DNA of 64,000 nt from Streptomyces sp. TG1A-60 (GCF_037201975.1 NZ_CP147520.1:6820001-6884000), one strand, 5' to 3'; shown: positions 36,130 through 47,981, numbered from the stretch's first letter. Program-made: numbers and translations. The notes: generated from the sequence alone by a model not told the origin.

Positions 36130-37188
36130 ATGAACTGGGACGACACGACCGACGACACCGCCCCCGAGCGGCTGGTGGGCTCTGTCGCCGACCGTGAGGA
36201 CCAGGCCGTCGAGGCCGCCCTGCGCCCCAAGGACCTGGACGAGTTCATCGGTCAGGAGAAGGTCCGCGAGCAGCTCGACCTGGTCCTGCGGGCGGCACGC
36301 GCGCGTGGGGCGACCGCCGACCACGTCCTGCTCTCCGGCGCCCCGGGCCTCGGCAAGACCACCCTCTCGATGATCATCGCGGCCGAGATGGACGCCCCCA
36401 TCCGCATCACCTCCGGCCCCGCCATCCAGCACGCCGGCGACCTCGCGGCGATCCTCTCCTCCCTCCAGGAGGGCGAGGTCCTCTTCCTCGACGAGATCCA
36501 CCGCATGTCCCGGCCCGCCGAGGAGATGCTGTACATGGCGATGGAGGACTTCCGGGTCGACGTGATCGTCGGCAAGGGCCCCGGCGCCACTGCGATCCCC
36601 CTCGAACTGCCGCCGTTCACCCTGGTCGGCGCCACCACCCGCGCGGGGCTCCTGCCACCGCCGCTGCGTGACCGCTTCGGATTCACCGCGCACATGGAGT
36701 TCTACGAGCCCGCCGAACTGGAGCGCGTCATCCACCGCTCGGCGAACCTGCTCGACGTCGAGATCGACCCGGACGGCGCCTCCGAGATCGCGGGCCGCTC
36801 GCGTGGCACGCCCCGCATCGCCAACCGACTGCTGCGCCGCGTACGGGACTACGCGCAGGTCAAGGCCGACGGCATCATCACCCGCGACATCGCGTCGGCG
36901 GCCCTCGCCGTGTACGAGGTGGACGCCCGCGGCCTCGACCGTCTCGACCGGGGTGTTCTCGAAGCCCTGCTCAAGCTCTTCGGCGGCGGCCCGGTCGGTC
37001 TGTCCACGCTCGCCGTCGCCGTGGGGGAGGAGCGTGAGACCGTCGAGGAGGTCGCCGAGCCCTTCCTCGTCCGTGAGGGCCTGCTCGCCCGCACCCCCCG
37101 TGGACGGGTGGCGACCCCCGCCGCGTGGACCCATCTCGGCCTGGTGCCCCCGTCGGCGCCGGGCGGGGGACAGCAGGCCGCTTTCTGA
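36130..37188 (+). CDS. ruvB: Holliday junction DNA helicase subunit RuvB
   Basis: A 352-aa AAA+ motor. Walker A is GAPGLGKTT, Walker B is LFLDEIHR, sensor 1 is GATTRAG, arginine finger/sensor 2 region [16 protein letters not shown], and a winged-helix C-terminal domain follows. ATP-driven branch migration with RuvA. Starts 120 nt after ruvA at ATG 36130. Confidence 0.97.
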   Translation: MNWDDTTDDTAPERLVGSVADREDQAVEAALRPKDLDEFIGQEKVREQLDLVLRAARARGATADHVLLSGAPGLGKTTLSMIIAAEMDAPIRITSGPAIQHAGDLAAILSSLQEGEVLFLDEIHRMSRPAEEMLYMAMEDFRVDVIVGKGPGATAIPLELPPFTLVGATTRAGLLPPPLRDRFGFTAHMEFYEPAELERVIHRSANLLDVEIDPDGASEIAGRSRGTPRIANRLLRRVRDYAQVKADGIITRDIASAALAVYEVDARGLDRLDRGVLEALLKLFGGGPVGLSTLAVAVGEERETVEEVAEPFLVREGLLARTPRGRVATPAAWTHLGLVPPSAPGGGQQAAF

Positions 37189-37203
37189 CGTCCTGCGGAC
37201 GCT

Positions 37204-37239
37204 GTCCGGCCCGGGAGAAGCGCTGCCCCGGGGCCGGAC
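37204..37239 (+). terminator. terminator after ruvB
   Basis: GTCCGGCCC pairs with GGGCCGGAC around an 18-nt loop that can extend the stem by three more pairs. Located 16 nt after the ruvB stop and just before the convergent secreted-protein gene. Confidence 0.65.
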
Positions 37240-37253
37240 CGTGCGACCGTCGT

Positions 37254-37778
37254 TCAGGAAACCGACGGTGAGCCCTGGAGTTGCCAGGAGGGGAGGTAAC
37301 CCTTGCCGTCGTTGTCGACGTCGTAGTCGGCCTTACCGTCCGCGGTCCACCCCCCGGTCAGGCTGGAACTACTGAAGGCACTACCACAGAGGTGCCCGCT
37401 CGTGGGGCCGGAGTCCCAGTCGTTGAGCACGCTCTTGAGGTTGCAGGTCCACGTGTCCTTCACCGAGTCATTCCGCTCCAGCCGGACCTGCAGTTTAAAG
37501 CCGTCGAAGCGGTTGCCGCCGATGAAGGAGGCGTCCCAGTAGACCTTGGCGTACGCGTAGTGCTGCGTACTGCTGACCCTCTCCACACAGAGCATGACGC
37601 GCATCCAGATGTCCGGCTTGTTCGGGAGGGAGATGGTTCTCTCGTTGTGGTCGTAGCCGGTGCACCTGGTGGTTGCGGCTGCGGCGGACGGAACCGATGC
37701 CATCGCGGTGGATGCGGAGGCTCCCATGGTGACGGCGGCCGCCAGGAGCGCGCCGGATGCCGCTTTCCAAGCCCTCAT
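37254..37778 (-). CDS. secreted four-cysteine protein of unknown function
   Basis: 174 aa. A Sec signal peptide (MRAWKAASGALLAAAVTMGA) probably ends in the AMASVPSAAAA region near residue 30-35. The mature part (about 140 aa) is rich in aromatic, Asn, Asp and Ser residues with four cysteines (39, 64, 112, 131), suggesting two disulphides in a small beta-rich fold. No catalytic motif. I do not recognise the family. It lies in a segment that separates ruvB from yajC, with no operon partner. Confidence 0.75.
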   Translation of the reverse strand: MRAWKAASGALLAAAVTMGASASTAMASVPSAAAATTRCTGYDHNERTISLPNKPDIWMRVMLCVERVSSTQHYAYAKVYWDASFIGGNRFDGFKLQVRLERNDSVKDTWTCNLKSVLNDWDSGPTSGHLCGSAFSSSSLTGGWTADGKADYDVDNDGKGYLPSWQLQGSPSVS

Positions 37779-38308
37779 GTCCTGCTGCCCTTCGTGAGAC
37801 GGTCCCGCGGCCGTTCCGCGGGCACCTTGAGAGACAGAGAATGGGCAGCGGAGCGCACCGCGGCACCGGTGCGGGCTCAGGGAGCAGAGACTTGTCCATC
37901 GCGTAGAAGGCGTGCTATGCGTATGAACTTCAGGAGAGCCGCGTCACTTTGACGCCGACTCAGGATCGCTCGGCTCCCTGCCGGAAGACCAGCGCGTGGC
38001 ACGCGCGGCGAACACGGGTGGGCCGCGCCCCGAGAGGCACCCTCCTTCAACCTTCAACAGCCCTTGCCTTGATCAGGTTTCCAGTTGTAACGTGACGTGA
38101 TGACTACGGGGGTAGTTGAGGCTCAGGGCGTACAAGAGACAGACGTTTCGACAGAGCCGTCCGAAGAGCTGTGCGGATCGTGGCCGTGGCCGGCCGCGCA
38201 GGGTGTCGTCGCCCGCGATAGCCCATGGAGCGCGACGTCAAGAGTGGGTGGGCGAATCCCGTTTGCGGGGATCATCGCCGAGTTCGTTCCGTGGAGGGCA
38301 ATCCCCCC
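37779..38308. other. 530-bp non-coding interval in the ruvB-yajC insertion
   Basis: Less G+C-rich than its surroundings (for example around 38041-38150). A short open frame at 38097-38354 exists but lacks convincing protein features. It presumably contains the divergent promoters of the two orphan genes; I could not assign them with confidence. Confidence 0.4.
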
Positions 38309-39226
38309 ATGTCTGCGTCGCATGCCGGCCCGGCAGGGTCGGTACCGCCACTGACCACGGCGGGTGCAAGAGAACTCTACGGATCCGGGGGATACATAGT
38401 GTCGTCGACTGGTCTGAGCGCCGAAGCAATACAGCAGCCAGCAGCCGACGACAGGCGCAGTGTCGAAGCGGTCCGTCCAGTGCCTGATCGGCGAAGGAGT
38501 CGGTCATTCGAGGCGCGGAGGGGGCTGACGAGGCCTTCGGCGAGCATCAAGTGGAGCGCGCGCGGTGGGGAGGACCGCTTTCGTGATCTTGCACTTGGTG
38601 AACGTTTGACTTTCGGTAATTGTGTATGCGGCGCGTTGGACGTCACCATCGAGACGGAGAGTGCCGGTCACGTGGTCGGGGCCGTGACGCCTCGCATCGA
38701 CCACTGGAGAGTGGACAATCTCAGCCGCTCCACCGCACTCCTCATAGAGGACTTGGAGGACCCGCAGCAGTTCATCCGGGTGCTGGGCCAAAGGCGCGAG
38801 GTAGTGATCCCCTTCGAGTTGGCTCAGGTCGCAGTGGCCAGCCGCGACGACCCGCCGCTGCTCACCGTGTTCGGACCCGAACCCGTGGTGACACCACACG
38901 AAGACCACGGTTGCCCCGAGGAGGCGAAGGAGGACGCGGCGCACCGCCTCCTGGATCCGCGAACCCGGTATTTCGCTGTGCTCCGCGCGCTGTGCGAATC
39001 ACAACACGCTGGTCCCGGACACCCGGTACCGACGTCGGAGACGATCGCGGACAGGCTTGCCGAGTGGGGTGTCCGGCTGACTGCCCGGGCGGTCGACCAT
39101 CACATCGACTACCTGGTGCAGCGTCTTGGCCTCCGTCCGCTGGCCGGGTCCGTCCAGCGGAGCTGGAAGAAGGAAGTGCTCGTCAGTGTGGCGCTGCGAC
39201 AAGGACTGCTGGACGTACCGGCCTGA
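38309..39226 (+). CDS. FHA-like / helix-turn-helix orphan protein
   Basis: About 305 aa. After an unstructured, Ser/Arg-rich N-terminus (about 1-80), a beta-rich part (about 83-200) resembles a degenerate FHA domain, with HWRVDNLSRS in place of the phosphothreonine-binding core. A C-terminal region (about 221-275, YFAVLRALCES ... TARAVDHHIDYLVQRLGL) has the look of a winged helix. Such proteins could link Ser/Thr-kinase signalling to transcription, but this is inference. The start is uncertain: ATG 38309 follows GGAGGG at 10 nt, while GTG 38399 (GGGGGA upstream) is also possible. Codon use is less G+C-biased than in neighbours. Confidence 0.6.
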   Translation: MSASHAGPAGSVPPLTTAGARELYGSGGYIVSSTGLSAEAIQQPAADDRRSVEAVRPVPDRRRSRSFEARRGLTRPSASIKWSARGGEDRFRDLALGERLTFGNCVCGALDVTIETESAGHVVGAVTPRIDHWRVDNLSRSTALLIEDLEDPQQFIRVLGQRREVVIPFELAQVAVASRDDPPLLTVFGPEPVVTPHEDHGCPEEAKEDAAHRLLDPRTRYFAVLRALCESQHAGPGHPVPTSETIADRLAEWGVRLTARAVDHHIDYLVQRLGLRPLAGSVQRSWKKEVLVSVALRQGLLDVPA

Positions 39227-39434
39227 AACGGAGTCCTCCCGGGCCTGGCCGCTGTCCGCGTCGGCCGGACACGACGAGGACAGCGGCCGCGGAGGAACCA
39301 CGGTGCGGTGCTGTGCGTTGTTCCATCACGGTGGACTCGCTTAGACTCCGCCGATGCCGCTCCTGTCGGCAGCACACATACCCCCAACCATCAGGCCGCT
39401 CGCCATCGCGGTCGTGTGAAGGAAGTTCCGACCC

Positions 39435-39929
39435 GTGAGTCTCGTGACCCTCCTCCCGTTCATCGTGCTCATCGGGGCCATGATCCTGATGACCCGATCG
39501 GCCAAGAAGAAGCAGCAGCAGGCCGTCGACATGCGGAACCAGATGCAGCCCGGCTCCGGCGTCCGCACGATCGGGGGCATGTACGCGACCGTCAAGGAGG
39601 TCAGCGAGGACACGGTCCTCCTCGACGCCGGGCCGGGCGTCGAGCTGCTGTTCGCGAAGAATTCCATCGGCGCCGTCCTCTCCGACGACGAGTACAACCG
39701 CATCGTCCACGGCATCGAGCACGACCTGAAGTCCGACGTCGTCCCGGACGACGCCTCCTCCCTCACCGAGACCGACGAGCCCTCCGACGACGCTTCCGCC
39801 GCTTCCGACGACAAGCCCATCGACCTCGGCAAGAAGGACGCGTCCGACGACGCGGCCGACGAGACCGCCGAGGCGAAGGCCGACGAAGCAGAGCCGAAGA
39901 AGATCGACGGCGAGTCCGAGGCGAAGTAG
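39435..39929 (+). CDS. yajC: preprotein translocase accessory subunit YajC
   Basis: 164 aa. One N-terminal helix (about 3-20) followed by KKKQQQAVDMRNQMQPG and the YajC core VRTIGGMYATVKEV, then a long acidic Asp/Glu/Ala/Ser tail (about 95-164) not found in E. coli YajC. Part of the SecDF-YajC complex that assists Sec export. GTG 39435 has AAGGAAG 10 nt upstream. secD follows after 133 nt. Confidence 0.92.
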   Translation: MSLVTLLPFIVLIGAMILMTRSAKKKQQQAVDMRNQMQPGSGVRTIGGMYATVKEVSEDTVLLDAGPGVELLFAKNSIGAVLSDDEYNRIVHGIEHDLKSDVVPDDASSLTETDEPSDDASAASDDKPIDLGKKDASDDAADETAEAKADEAEPKKIDGESEAK

Positions 39930-40062
39930 TCACGTCCCGGGAGTGCGAGCGAGAACCACCCGCGCCCCGGGCACGTGCCGTTCTCGCCCGGATTCCCGAC
40001 ACCAGTCATGGCCGTCCCCGCGCTGACCCCGCGCACGGCGGCCCGAGAGGGAGTACGAGAAG

Positions 40063-41838
40063 GTGGCAGCACCGAAGAAGGGCCGGAGCGCCAGCGCCCA
40101 GAGCAAGCCTGGGCGCGCGCTGGTCCTCATCCTGATCGCCCTGGTGGCGCTCACCGGGGGAATGTTCGCCTCCGGAGACACCACTCCGCGTCTCGGGATC
40201 GACCTCGCCGGTGGTACGAGCATCACACTGACGGCGATCAACGAGCCCGGCCAGCCCAACGCGATCAACAAGACCAACATGGACACCGCGGTCGAGATCA
40301 TGCACCGCCGTGTCAACGGTCTGGGCGTGTCCGAGGCGGAGGTCCAGACCCAGGGCAATGAGAACATCATTGTCAACATCCCCAAGGGCACGGATTCCGA
40401 AGAGGCCCGGGCACAGGTCGGCACCACCGCGAAGCTGTACTTCCGTCCGCTCCTGCAGTGGGAGCCCTCCGGCGCGACGGCCACCCCGAGCGCCTCGCCG
40501 AGCACGAGCGACAGCGCCTCACCGAGCCCGTCGGGCTCCGACTCGGCCGCCGACAAGGACACCGACAAGGCGACCTCGCCCGAGTCCGCCGGCCCGTCGG
40601 CCGGCGCCACCTCGCAGGGCCGTGCGGTGACCGACGCCCTGAAGGCCGACGCCACCCCCTCCTCCAGCGCCTCCGAGTCCGCCAAGACATCCGACAGCGC
40701 CTCGCCCTCCGCGCCCCCGAGCGCGGACGCGGAGGTTCAGGCGCTCCAGGAGGCGTACGCCAAGCTCGACTGCGCCGACCCGGAGCAGCGCTCCGAGGCC
40801 GGCAAGGGCAAGAGCACCGAGCCCGTCGTCGCCTGCGGCAAGGAGAACGGCGGCTGGAGCAAGTTCATCCTCGGCCCGGTGGGTGTGGACGGCACCGATG
40901 TGACCAAGGCCCAGGCGATCCTCGACACGACCACCGGCACCGGCTGGAAGGTCGTCATGGAGTTCGACTCCGCCGGAGGCAAGAAGTTCACCGAGGTCAC
41001 CAGGGCGCTGGCCAGCCAGACCTCCCCGCAGAACCAGTTCGCGATCGTCCTGGACGACGAGGTCGTCTCCCACCCCGAGGTCACCCGGGCGATCACCGGC
41101 AACAGCGCCGAGATCTCCGGCAGCTTCACCCAGGAAGAGGCCCAGAACCTCGCCAACATGCTGTCGTACGGCGCGCTCCCGCTGACCTTCAAGGAGTCGA
41201 GCGTGACCACGGTCAGCCCCGCGCTCGGCGGTGATCAGCTGGAGGCCGGCCTGATCGCCGGTGCGATCGGTCTGGCCCTGGTCGTGATCTACCTGCTCGT
41301 CTACTACCGCGGCCTGTCGGTCATCGCCATCGTCTCGCTGCTGGTCTCGGCGCTCCTGACCTACGTGATCATGTCGCTCCTGGGACCGGCCATCGGCTTC
41401 GCGCTGAACCTCCCGGCGGTCTGCGGTGCGATCGTCGCGATCGGTATCACGGCGGACTCGTTCATCGTCTACTTCGAACGCGTACGGGACGAGATCCGCG
41501 AGGGCCGCTCGCTGCGCCCCGCCGTCGAGCGGGCCTGGCCGCGTGCCCGGCGCACCATCCTGGTCTCCGACTTCGTGTCGTTCCTCTCCGCCGCCGTGCT
41601 CTTCGTCGTGAGCGTCGACAAGGTCCAGGGCTTCGCGTTCACGCTCGGCCTCACGACCGTGCTCGACGTGGTGGTCGTCTTCTTCTTCACGAAGCCGCTG
41701 CTGACGCTGCTGGCCCGCACGAAGTTCTTCGGGGGCGGCCACAGCTGGTCCGGTCTCGACCCGAAGCGACTGGGCGTCCAGCCGCCGCTGCGCCGCCGCA
41801 CCCGCCGTCCCGTCCCCGCCGAACCGAAGGAGGCCTGA
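40063..41838 (+). CDS. secD: protein translocase subunit SecD
   Basis: 591 aa with six transmembrane helices: one near residue 22-40 and five after about 405. The large extracytoplasmic P1 region starts with LGIDLAGGTSITL and is interrupted by a Ser/Thr/Pro/Asp-rich insertion (about 135-230). Motif DDEVVSHPEVTRAI and the helix-4 region AIVAIGITADSFIVYFERV are characteristic. Uses the proton gradient to pull secreted proteins outward. GTG 40063. Confidence 0.96.
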   Translation: MAAPKKGRSASAQSKPGRALVLILIALVALTGGMFASGDTTPRLGIDLAGGTSITLTAINEPGQPNAINKTNMDTAVEIMHRRVNGLGVSEAEVQTQGNENIIVNIPKGTDSEEARAQVGTTAKLYFRPLLQWEPSGATATPSASPSTSDSASPSPSGSDSAADKDTDKATSPESAGPSAGATSQGRAVTDALKADATPSSSASESAKTSDSASPSAPPSADAEVQALQEAYAKLDCADPEQRSEAGKGKSTEPVVACGKENGGWSKFILGPVGVDGTDVTKAQAILDTTTGTGWKVVMEFDSAGGKKFTEVTRALASQTSPQNQFAIVLDDEVVSHPEVTRAITGNSAEISGSFTQEEAQNLANMLSYGALPLTFKESSVTTVSPALGGDQLEAGLIAGAIGLALVVIYLLVYYRGLSVIAIVSLLVSALLTYVIMSLLGPAIGFALNLPAVCGAIVAIGITADSFIVYFERVRDEIREGRSLRPAVERAWPRARRTILVSDFVSFLSAAVLFVVSVDKVQGFAFTLGLTTVLDVVVVFFFTKPLLTLLARTKFFGGGHSWSGLDPKRLGVQPPLRRRTRRPVPAEPKEA

Positions 41839-41839
41839 G

Positions 41840-42934
41840 ATGTCGAAGCTCGGTGACCTCGGAGCCCGTCTCCACCGCGGCGAGGTCGGTTACGACTTCG
41901 TCCGCAACCGCAAGCTCTGGTACGGCGTCTCGATCCTGATCACCATCCTGGCCATCGTCGGCCTGGCGGTGCGCGGTCTCAGTATGGGGATCGAGTTCCA
42001 GGGCGGCGCCGTCTTCACCACGGAGAAGACGAGCGTCTCGGTCGAGCAGGCCGAGACGTACGCGGAGGAGGCCTCGGGCCACGACGTGATCGTCCAGAAG
42101 CTGGGCAACGACACCCTGCGCATCCAGATCTCCCGTGTGGACACGGAGAGGTCCGACCAGATCAAGCAGGATCTCGCCAAGGACCTCAAGGTCGACGCGG
42201 ACACGATCAACGCCGACCTGATCGGCCCCAGCTGGGGTGACCAGATCGCCAACAAGGCCTGGCAGGGCCTCGTCATCTTCCTGGTTCTCGTGGTGATCTA
42301 TCTGGCGATCGCCTTCGAGTGGCGTATGGCCATCGCCGCGTTCATCGCCCTGATCCACGACATCACCATCACGGTCGGCGTCTACGCCCTGGTCGGGTTC
42401 GAGGTGACACCGGGCACGGTGATCGGTCTGCTGACGATCCTCGGTTACTCGCTCTACGACACGGTCGTCGTCTTCGACAGCCTCAAGGAGCAGACGAAGG
42501 ACATCACCAAGCAGAACCGCTGGACGTACGCCGAGATCGCCAACCGATCGATCAACAGCACCCTGGTGCGGTCGGTCAACACCACGGTGGTCGCGCTGCT
42601 GCCGGTGGCCGGCCTGCTCTTCATCGGTGGCGGTGTCCTCGGCGCGGGCATGCTCAACGACATCTCGCTGTCGCTGTTCGTCGGCCTCGCGGCCGGTGCG
42701 TACTCCTCGATCTTCATCGCCACGCCGCTCGTCGCCGACCTCAAGGAGCGCGAGCCGCAGCTGAAGGCCCTCAAGAAGCGCGTACTCGCCAAGCGGGCAC
42801 AGGCCGAGCAGACCGTGGAGCCGGCCGTCGACGGTTCGTACGGCGACGAGCCGGCGGACGCCACCCCCGCGGTGGTCGGCCCGCGCGCCCAGGCCGGGAC
42901 CCGCAGCCGCGGCCGGGGCGGGAGGCGGCGATGA
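41840..42934 (+). CDS. secF: protein translocase subunit SecF
   Basis: 364 aa, six helices. Family motifs: GIEFQGGAVF (P4 start), and LGYSLYDTVVVFDSLKE with NRSINSTLVRSVNT in the membrane core. A charged C-terminal tail of about 60 residues ends in RGRGGRRR. Begins two bases after the secD stop, so SecD and SecF are co-translated; overlaps apt by ATGA. Confidence 0.96.
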   Translation: MSKLGDLGARLHRGEVGYDFVRNRKLWYGVSILITILAIVGLAVRGLSMGIEFQGGAVFTTEKTSVSVEQAETYAEEASGHDVIVQKLGNDTLRIQISRVDTERSDQIKQDLAKDLKVDADTINADLIGPSWGDQIANKAWQGLVIFLVLVVIYLAIAFEWRMAIAAFIALIHDITITVGVYALVGFEVTPGTVIGLLTILGYSLYDTVVVFDSLKEQTKDITKQNRWTYAEIANRSINSTLVRSVNTTVVALLPVAGLLFIGGGVLGAGMLNDISLSLFVGLAAGAYSSIFIATPLVADLKEREPQLKALKKRVLAKRAQAEQTVEPAVDGSYGDEPADATPAVVGPRAQAGTRSRGRGGRRR

Positions 42935-43470
42935 CGGACATCAAGGAACTCCTGCTCAGCCGTATCCGGGACGTCGCGGACCATCCGGAGCCGGGCGTGA
43001 TGTTCAAGGACATCACGCCGCTGCTGGCCGACCCGGCGGCGTTCACCGCGCTCACGGACGCGCTGGCGGAGCTGACCGTGCGGCACGGCGCCACGAAGAT
43101 CGTCGGTCTGGAGGCCCGGGGCTTCATCCTGGGCGCCCCGGCCGCCGTCCGGGCGGGCGTCGGCTTCATCCCCGTACGCAAGGCGGGCAAGCTCCCCGGA
43201 GCCACGCTCAGCCAGGCGTACGACCTGGAGTACGGCTCCGCCGAGATCGAGGTGCACGCCGAGGACCTGGTCGCGGGCGACCGTGTCATGGTCATCGACG
43301 ACGTCCTCGCCACCGGCGGCACCGCCGAGGCCTCCCTCCAGCTGATCCGCCGCGCGGGCGCCCAGGTGGCGGGCGTCGCGGTGCTGATGGAGCTGTCCTT
43401 CCTGGCGGGCCGGCAGCGTCTGGAAGCCGCGCTGGCCGGGGCGCCGCTGGAGGCTTTGATCACCCTCTGA
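42931..43470 (+). CDS. apt: adenine phosphoribosyltransferase
   Basis: A 179-aa type I PRTase that salvages adenine with PRPP to AMP. The PRPP loop is VMVIDDVLATGGTA, and GLEARGFILGAP and the flexible loop (RKAGKLPG) are present. Overlaps secF by 4 nt. The arrangement secF-apt-relA links purine salvage with (p)ppGpp metabolism and is common in actinobacteria. Confidence 0.96.
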   Translation: MTDIKELLLSRIRDVADHPEPGVMFKDITPLLADPAAFTALTDALAELTVRHGATKIVGLEARGFILGAPAAVRAGVGFIPVRKAGKLPGATLSQAYDLEYGSAEIEVHAEDLVAGDRVMVIDDVLATGGTAEASLQLIRRAGAQVAGVAVLMELSFLAGRQRLEAALAGAPLEALITL

Positions 43471-43486
43471 GGCACCGCGCACGACC

Positions 43487-43531
43487 GCACGACGGGCGCT
43501 CCGAGAATCCGTTCCCGAGCGCCCGTCGTGC
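43487..43531 (+). terminator. terminator after apt
   Basis: Perfect 15-bp inverted repeat GCACGACGGGCGCTC/GAGCGCCCGTCGTGC around a 15-nt loop, 16 nt after the apt stop. Confidence 0.75.
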
Positions 43532-43960
43532 TGTCCCGGAGCGCGGGAGCGCCGGGCGCAGCCCTCCCATCAAGGCCGGGTGCTTCGTCGAGGGCGGACG
43601 GAACGGCTGCCGGACGAAGCGGGACCAAAGCACTCCCCGGCAGGTCCGGTACCGGCACCTCCTGTGCCGAGACGCGGCGAGACGTGAGAGACGCGGCGGC
43701 GACCGAGGAGATCCGGACCAAGGGCTTCACCACGATCGTGGCGCTGCTCCCTGACATGCGGCGACCGCCCCTCGCACACGCCGCCGCGCACCCCTTGCGC
43801 ACATCCCGAGGCGGGCCCGGAGGAATCCGGCGCCCGCCTCTCGTGTTTCACTGGTAGACCGCCCTCACATCGGCCTGAAGGCGATCCTGGGGCTCGGGAT
43901 CGCTACCATGGGGTCTCCGGAGCCTGACCGGGGGACCCGGACCGCGCACGAGGAGCTCTC
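43532..43960 (+). promoter_or_regulatory. relA upstream region
   Basis: About 430 bp with no credible gene between the apt terminator and relA. A second hairpin (43808-43840) has stem GAGGCGGGCCCGG against CCGG-C-GCCCGCCTC with a 6-nt loop. TACCAT at 43904-43909 could be the relA -10, giving a leader of about 45 nt. AGGAG near 43950 is the ribosome-binding site. Confidence 0.45.
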
Positions 43961-46522
<2,562 letters not shown>

Positions 46523-46560
46523 CGGACGTCGCAAGGCGGGCGGAAGAGCGTCCGAACCAG

Positions 46561-46599
46561 GTGAGGGGCTCCCGTACGAACCGTACGGGAGCCCCTCAC
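46561..46599. terminator. bidirectional terminator between relA and the DUF349 gene
   Basis: Perfect 18-bp stem, GTGAGGGGCTCCCGTACG and its complement, with a 3-nt loop, located in the 93-nt gap between two convergent genes. The strongest hairpin in the window. Confidence 0.88.
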
Positions 46600-46615
46600 T
46601 CGTGCTGCTTCGGCG

Positions 46616-47845
46616 TCAGCCGCCGAACTCCTGCAGACCCTTCAGCGCCTGGTCCAGCAGGGCCTGGCGGCCGTCGAGCTCCCGCTGCAGCTTGTCGGCC
46701 TTGGCGTTGTTGCCCTGGGCGCGGGCCTGGTCGATCTGGCCCTTCAGCTTGTCCACGGCGGCCTGGAGCTGACCCGTGAGACCGGCGGCACGAGCGCGGG
46801 CCTCCGGGTTGGTGCGGCGCCATTCCGTCTCCTCGGCCTCCTGGATGGCCCGCTCGACCGCGTGCATCCGGCCCTCGACCTTCGGGCGGGCGTCACGCGG
46901 CACATGGCCGATGGCCTCCCAGCGCTCGTTCAGCGAGCGGAAGGCGGCACGGGCCGCCTTCAGGTCCGTCACCGGCAGGATCTTCTCCGCCTCCCCGGCC
47001 AGCTCCTCCTTGAGCTTGAGGTTCTCGGCCTGCTCCGCGTCACGCTCGGCGAACACGGAGCTGCGGGCGGCGAAGAAGACGTCCTGGGCACCCCGGAAGC
47101 GGTTCCACAGGTCGTCCTCGTGCTCACGCTGGGCGCGGCCGGCCGCCTTCCAGTCGGCCATCAGCTCGCGGTAGCGCGCCGCCGTGGGACCCCAGTCGGT
47201 CGAGTTCGACAGCGCCTCGGCCTCCGCGACCAGCTTCTCCTTGGTCTTGCGGGCGTCCTCGCGCTGCGCGTCGAGCTGCGCGAAATGGGCCTTGCGACGC
47301 TTGGAGAACGCCGAGCGGGCGTGCGAGAAGCGGTGCCAGAGCTCGTCGTCGGACTTGCGGTCCAGCCGCGGCAGGCCCTTCCAGGTGTCCACCAGCGCCC
47401 GTAGGCGCTCACCGGCGGCCCGCCACTGGTCGGACCGGGCCAGCTCCTCCGCCTCGGTGACCAGGGCCTCCTTGGCGTGCCGCGCCTCGTCGGACTGCTT
47501 CGCCCGCTGCTGCTTGCGCTGCTCGCGGCGCTCCTCGACGGTCTCGACGAGCTTGTCCAGCCGCACCTTCAGCGCGTTCAGGTCACCGACCGCGTGGTGC
47601 GCGTCCACCTGCTCGCGAATGTGGTCGATCGCGGCCTGGGCGTCCTTCGCGGACAGGTCGGTGGTCTTCACCCGCTTCTCGAGGAGGCCGATCTCGACAA
47701 CCAGGCCCTCGTACTTGCGCTCGAAGTAGGCCAGCGCCTCCTCGGGGGAGCCGGCCTGCCAGGAACCGACGACCTGCTCGCCGTCGGCCGTACGCACGTA
47801 CACGGTCCCCGTCTCGTCGACGCGGCCCCACGGGTCGCTGCTCAC
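46616..47845 (-). CDS. DUF349 domain protein
   Basis: 409 aa. After an N-terminal beta part (SSDPWGRVDETGTVYVRT), the rest is a long alpha-helical, highly charged array with three DUF349 repeats recognised by RSDQWRAAGERLRALVDTWKG, STDWGPTAARYRELMADWKA and VTDLKAARAAFRSLNERWEA. Predicted coiled-coil/spectrin-like; function unknown, possibly nucleic-acid associated. GTG 47845 has GGAGGAGG upstream. Confidence 0.88.
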   Translation of the reverse strand: MSSDPWGRVDETGTVYVRTADGEQVVGSWQAGSPEEALAYFERKYEGLVVEIGLLEKRVKTTDLSAKDAQAAIDHIREQVDAHHAVGDLNALKVRLDKLVETVEERREQRKQQRAKQSDEARHAKEALVTEAEELARSDQWRAAGERLRALVDTWKGLPRLDRKSDDELWHRFSHARSAFSKRRKAHFAQLDAQREDARKTKEKLVAEAEALSNSTDWGPTAARYRELMADWKAAGRAQREHEDDLWNRFRGAQDVFFAARSSVFAERDAEQAENLKLKEELAGEAEKILPVTDLKAARAAFRSLNERWEAIGHVPRDARPKVEGRMHAVERAIQEAEETEWRRTNPEARARAAGLTGQLQAAVDKLKGQIDQARAQGNNAKADKLQRELDGRQALLDQALKGLQEFGG

Positions 47846-47981
47846 AGCGCCTCCTCCACATGATGCCTGCGGGGGGCCTGAAGCTCCCCCGGGCATCGTC
47901 CACAGTTTCGTCACGGCCAACATAGGCGACCGGCGGGTTGCCTGTCCGCATCCCGCGCGACCGAAATTCCGCTGCCCGTGG

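Noticed and set aside
38097-38354. 84-codon open frame upstream of the FHA-like gene
   Set aside because: GTG/ATG start without a good ribosome-binding site, no hydrophobic or domain pattern, and it overlaps the start region of the better-supported gene. It could be real, but I cannot support it.
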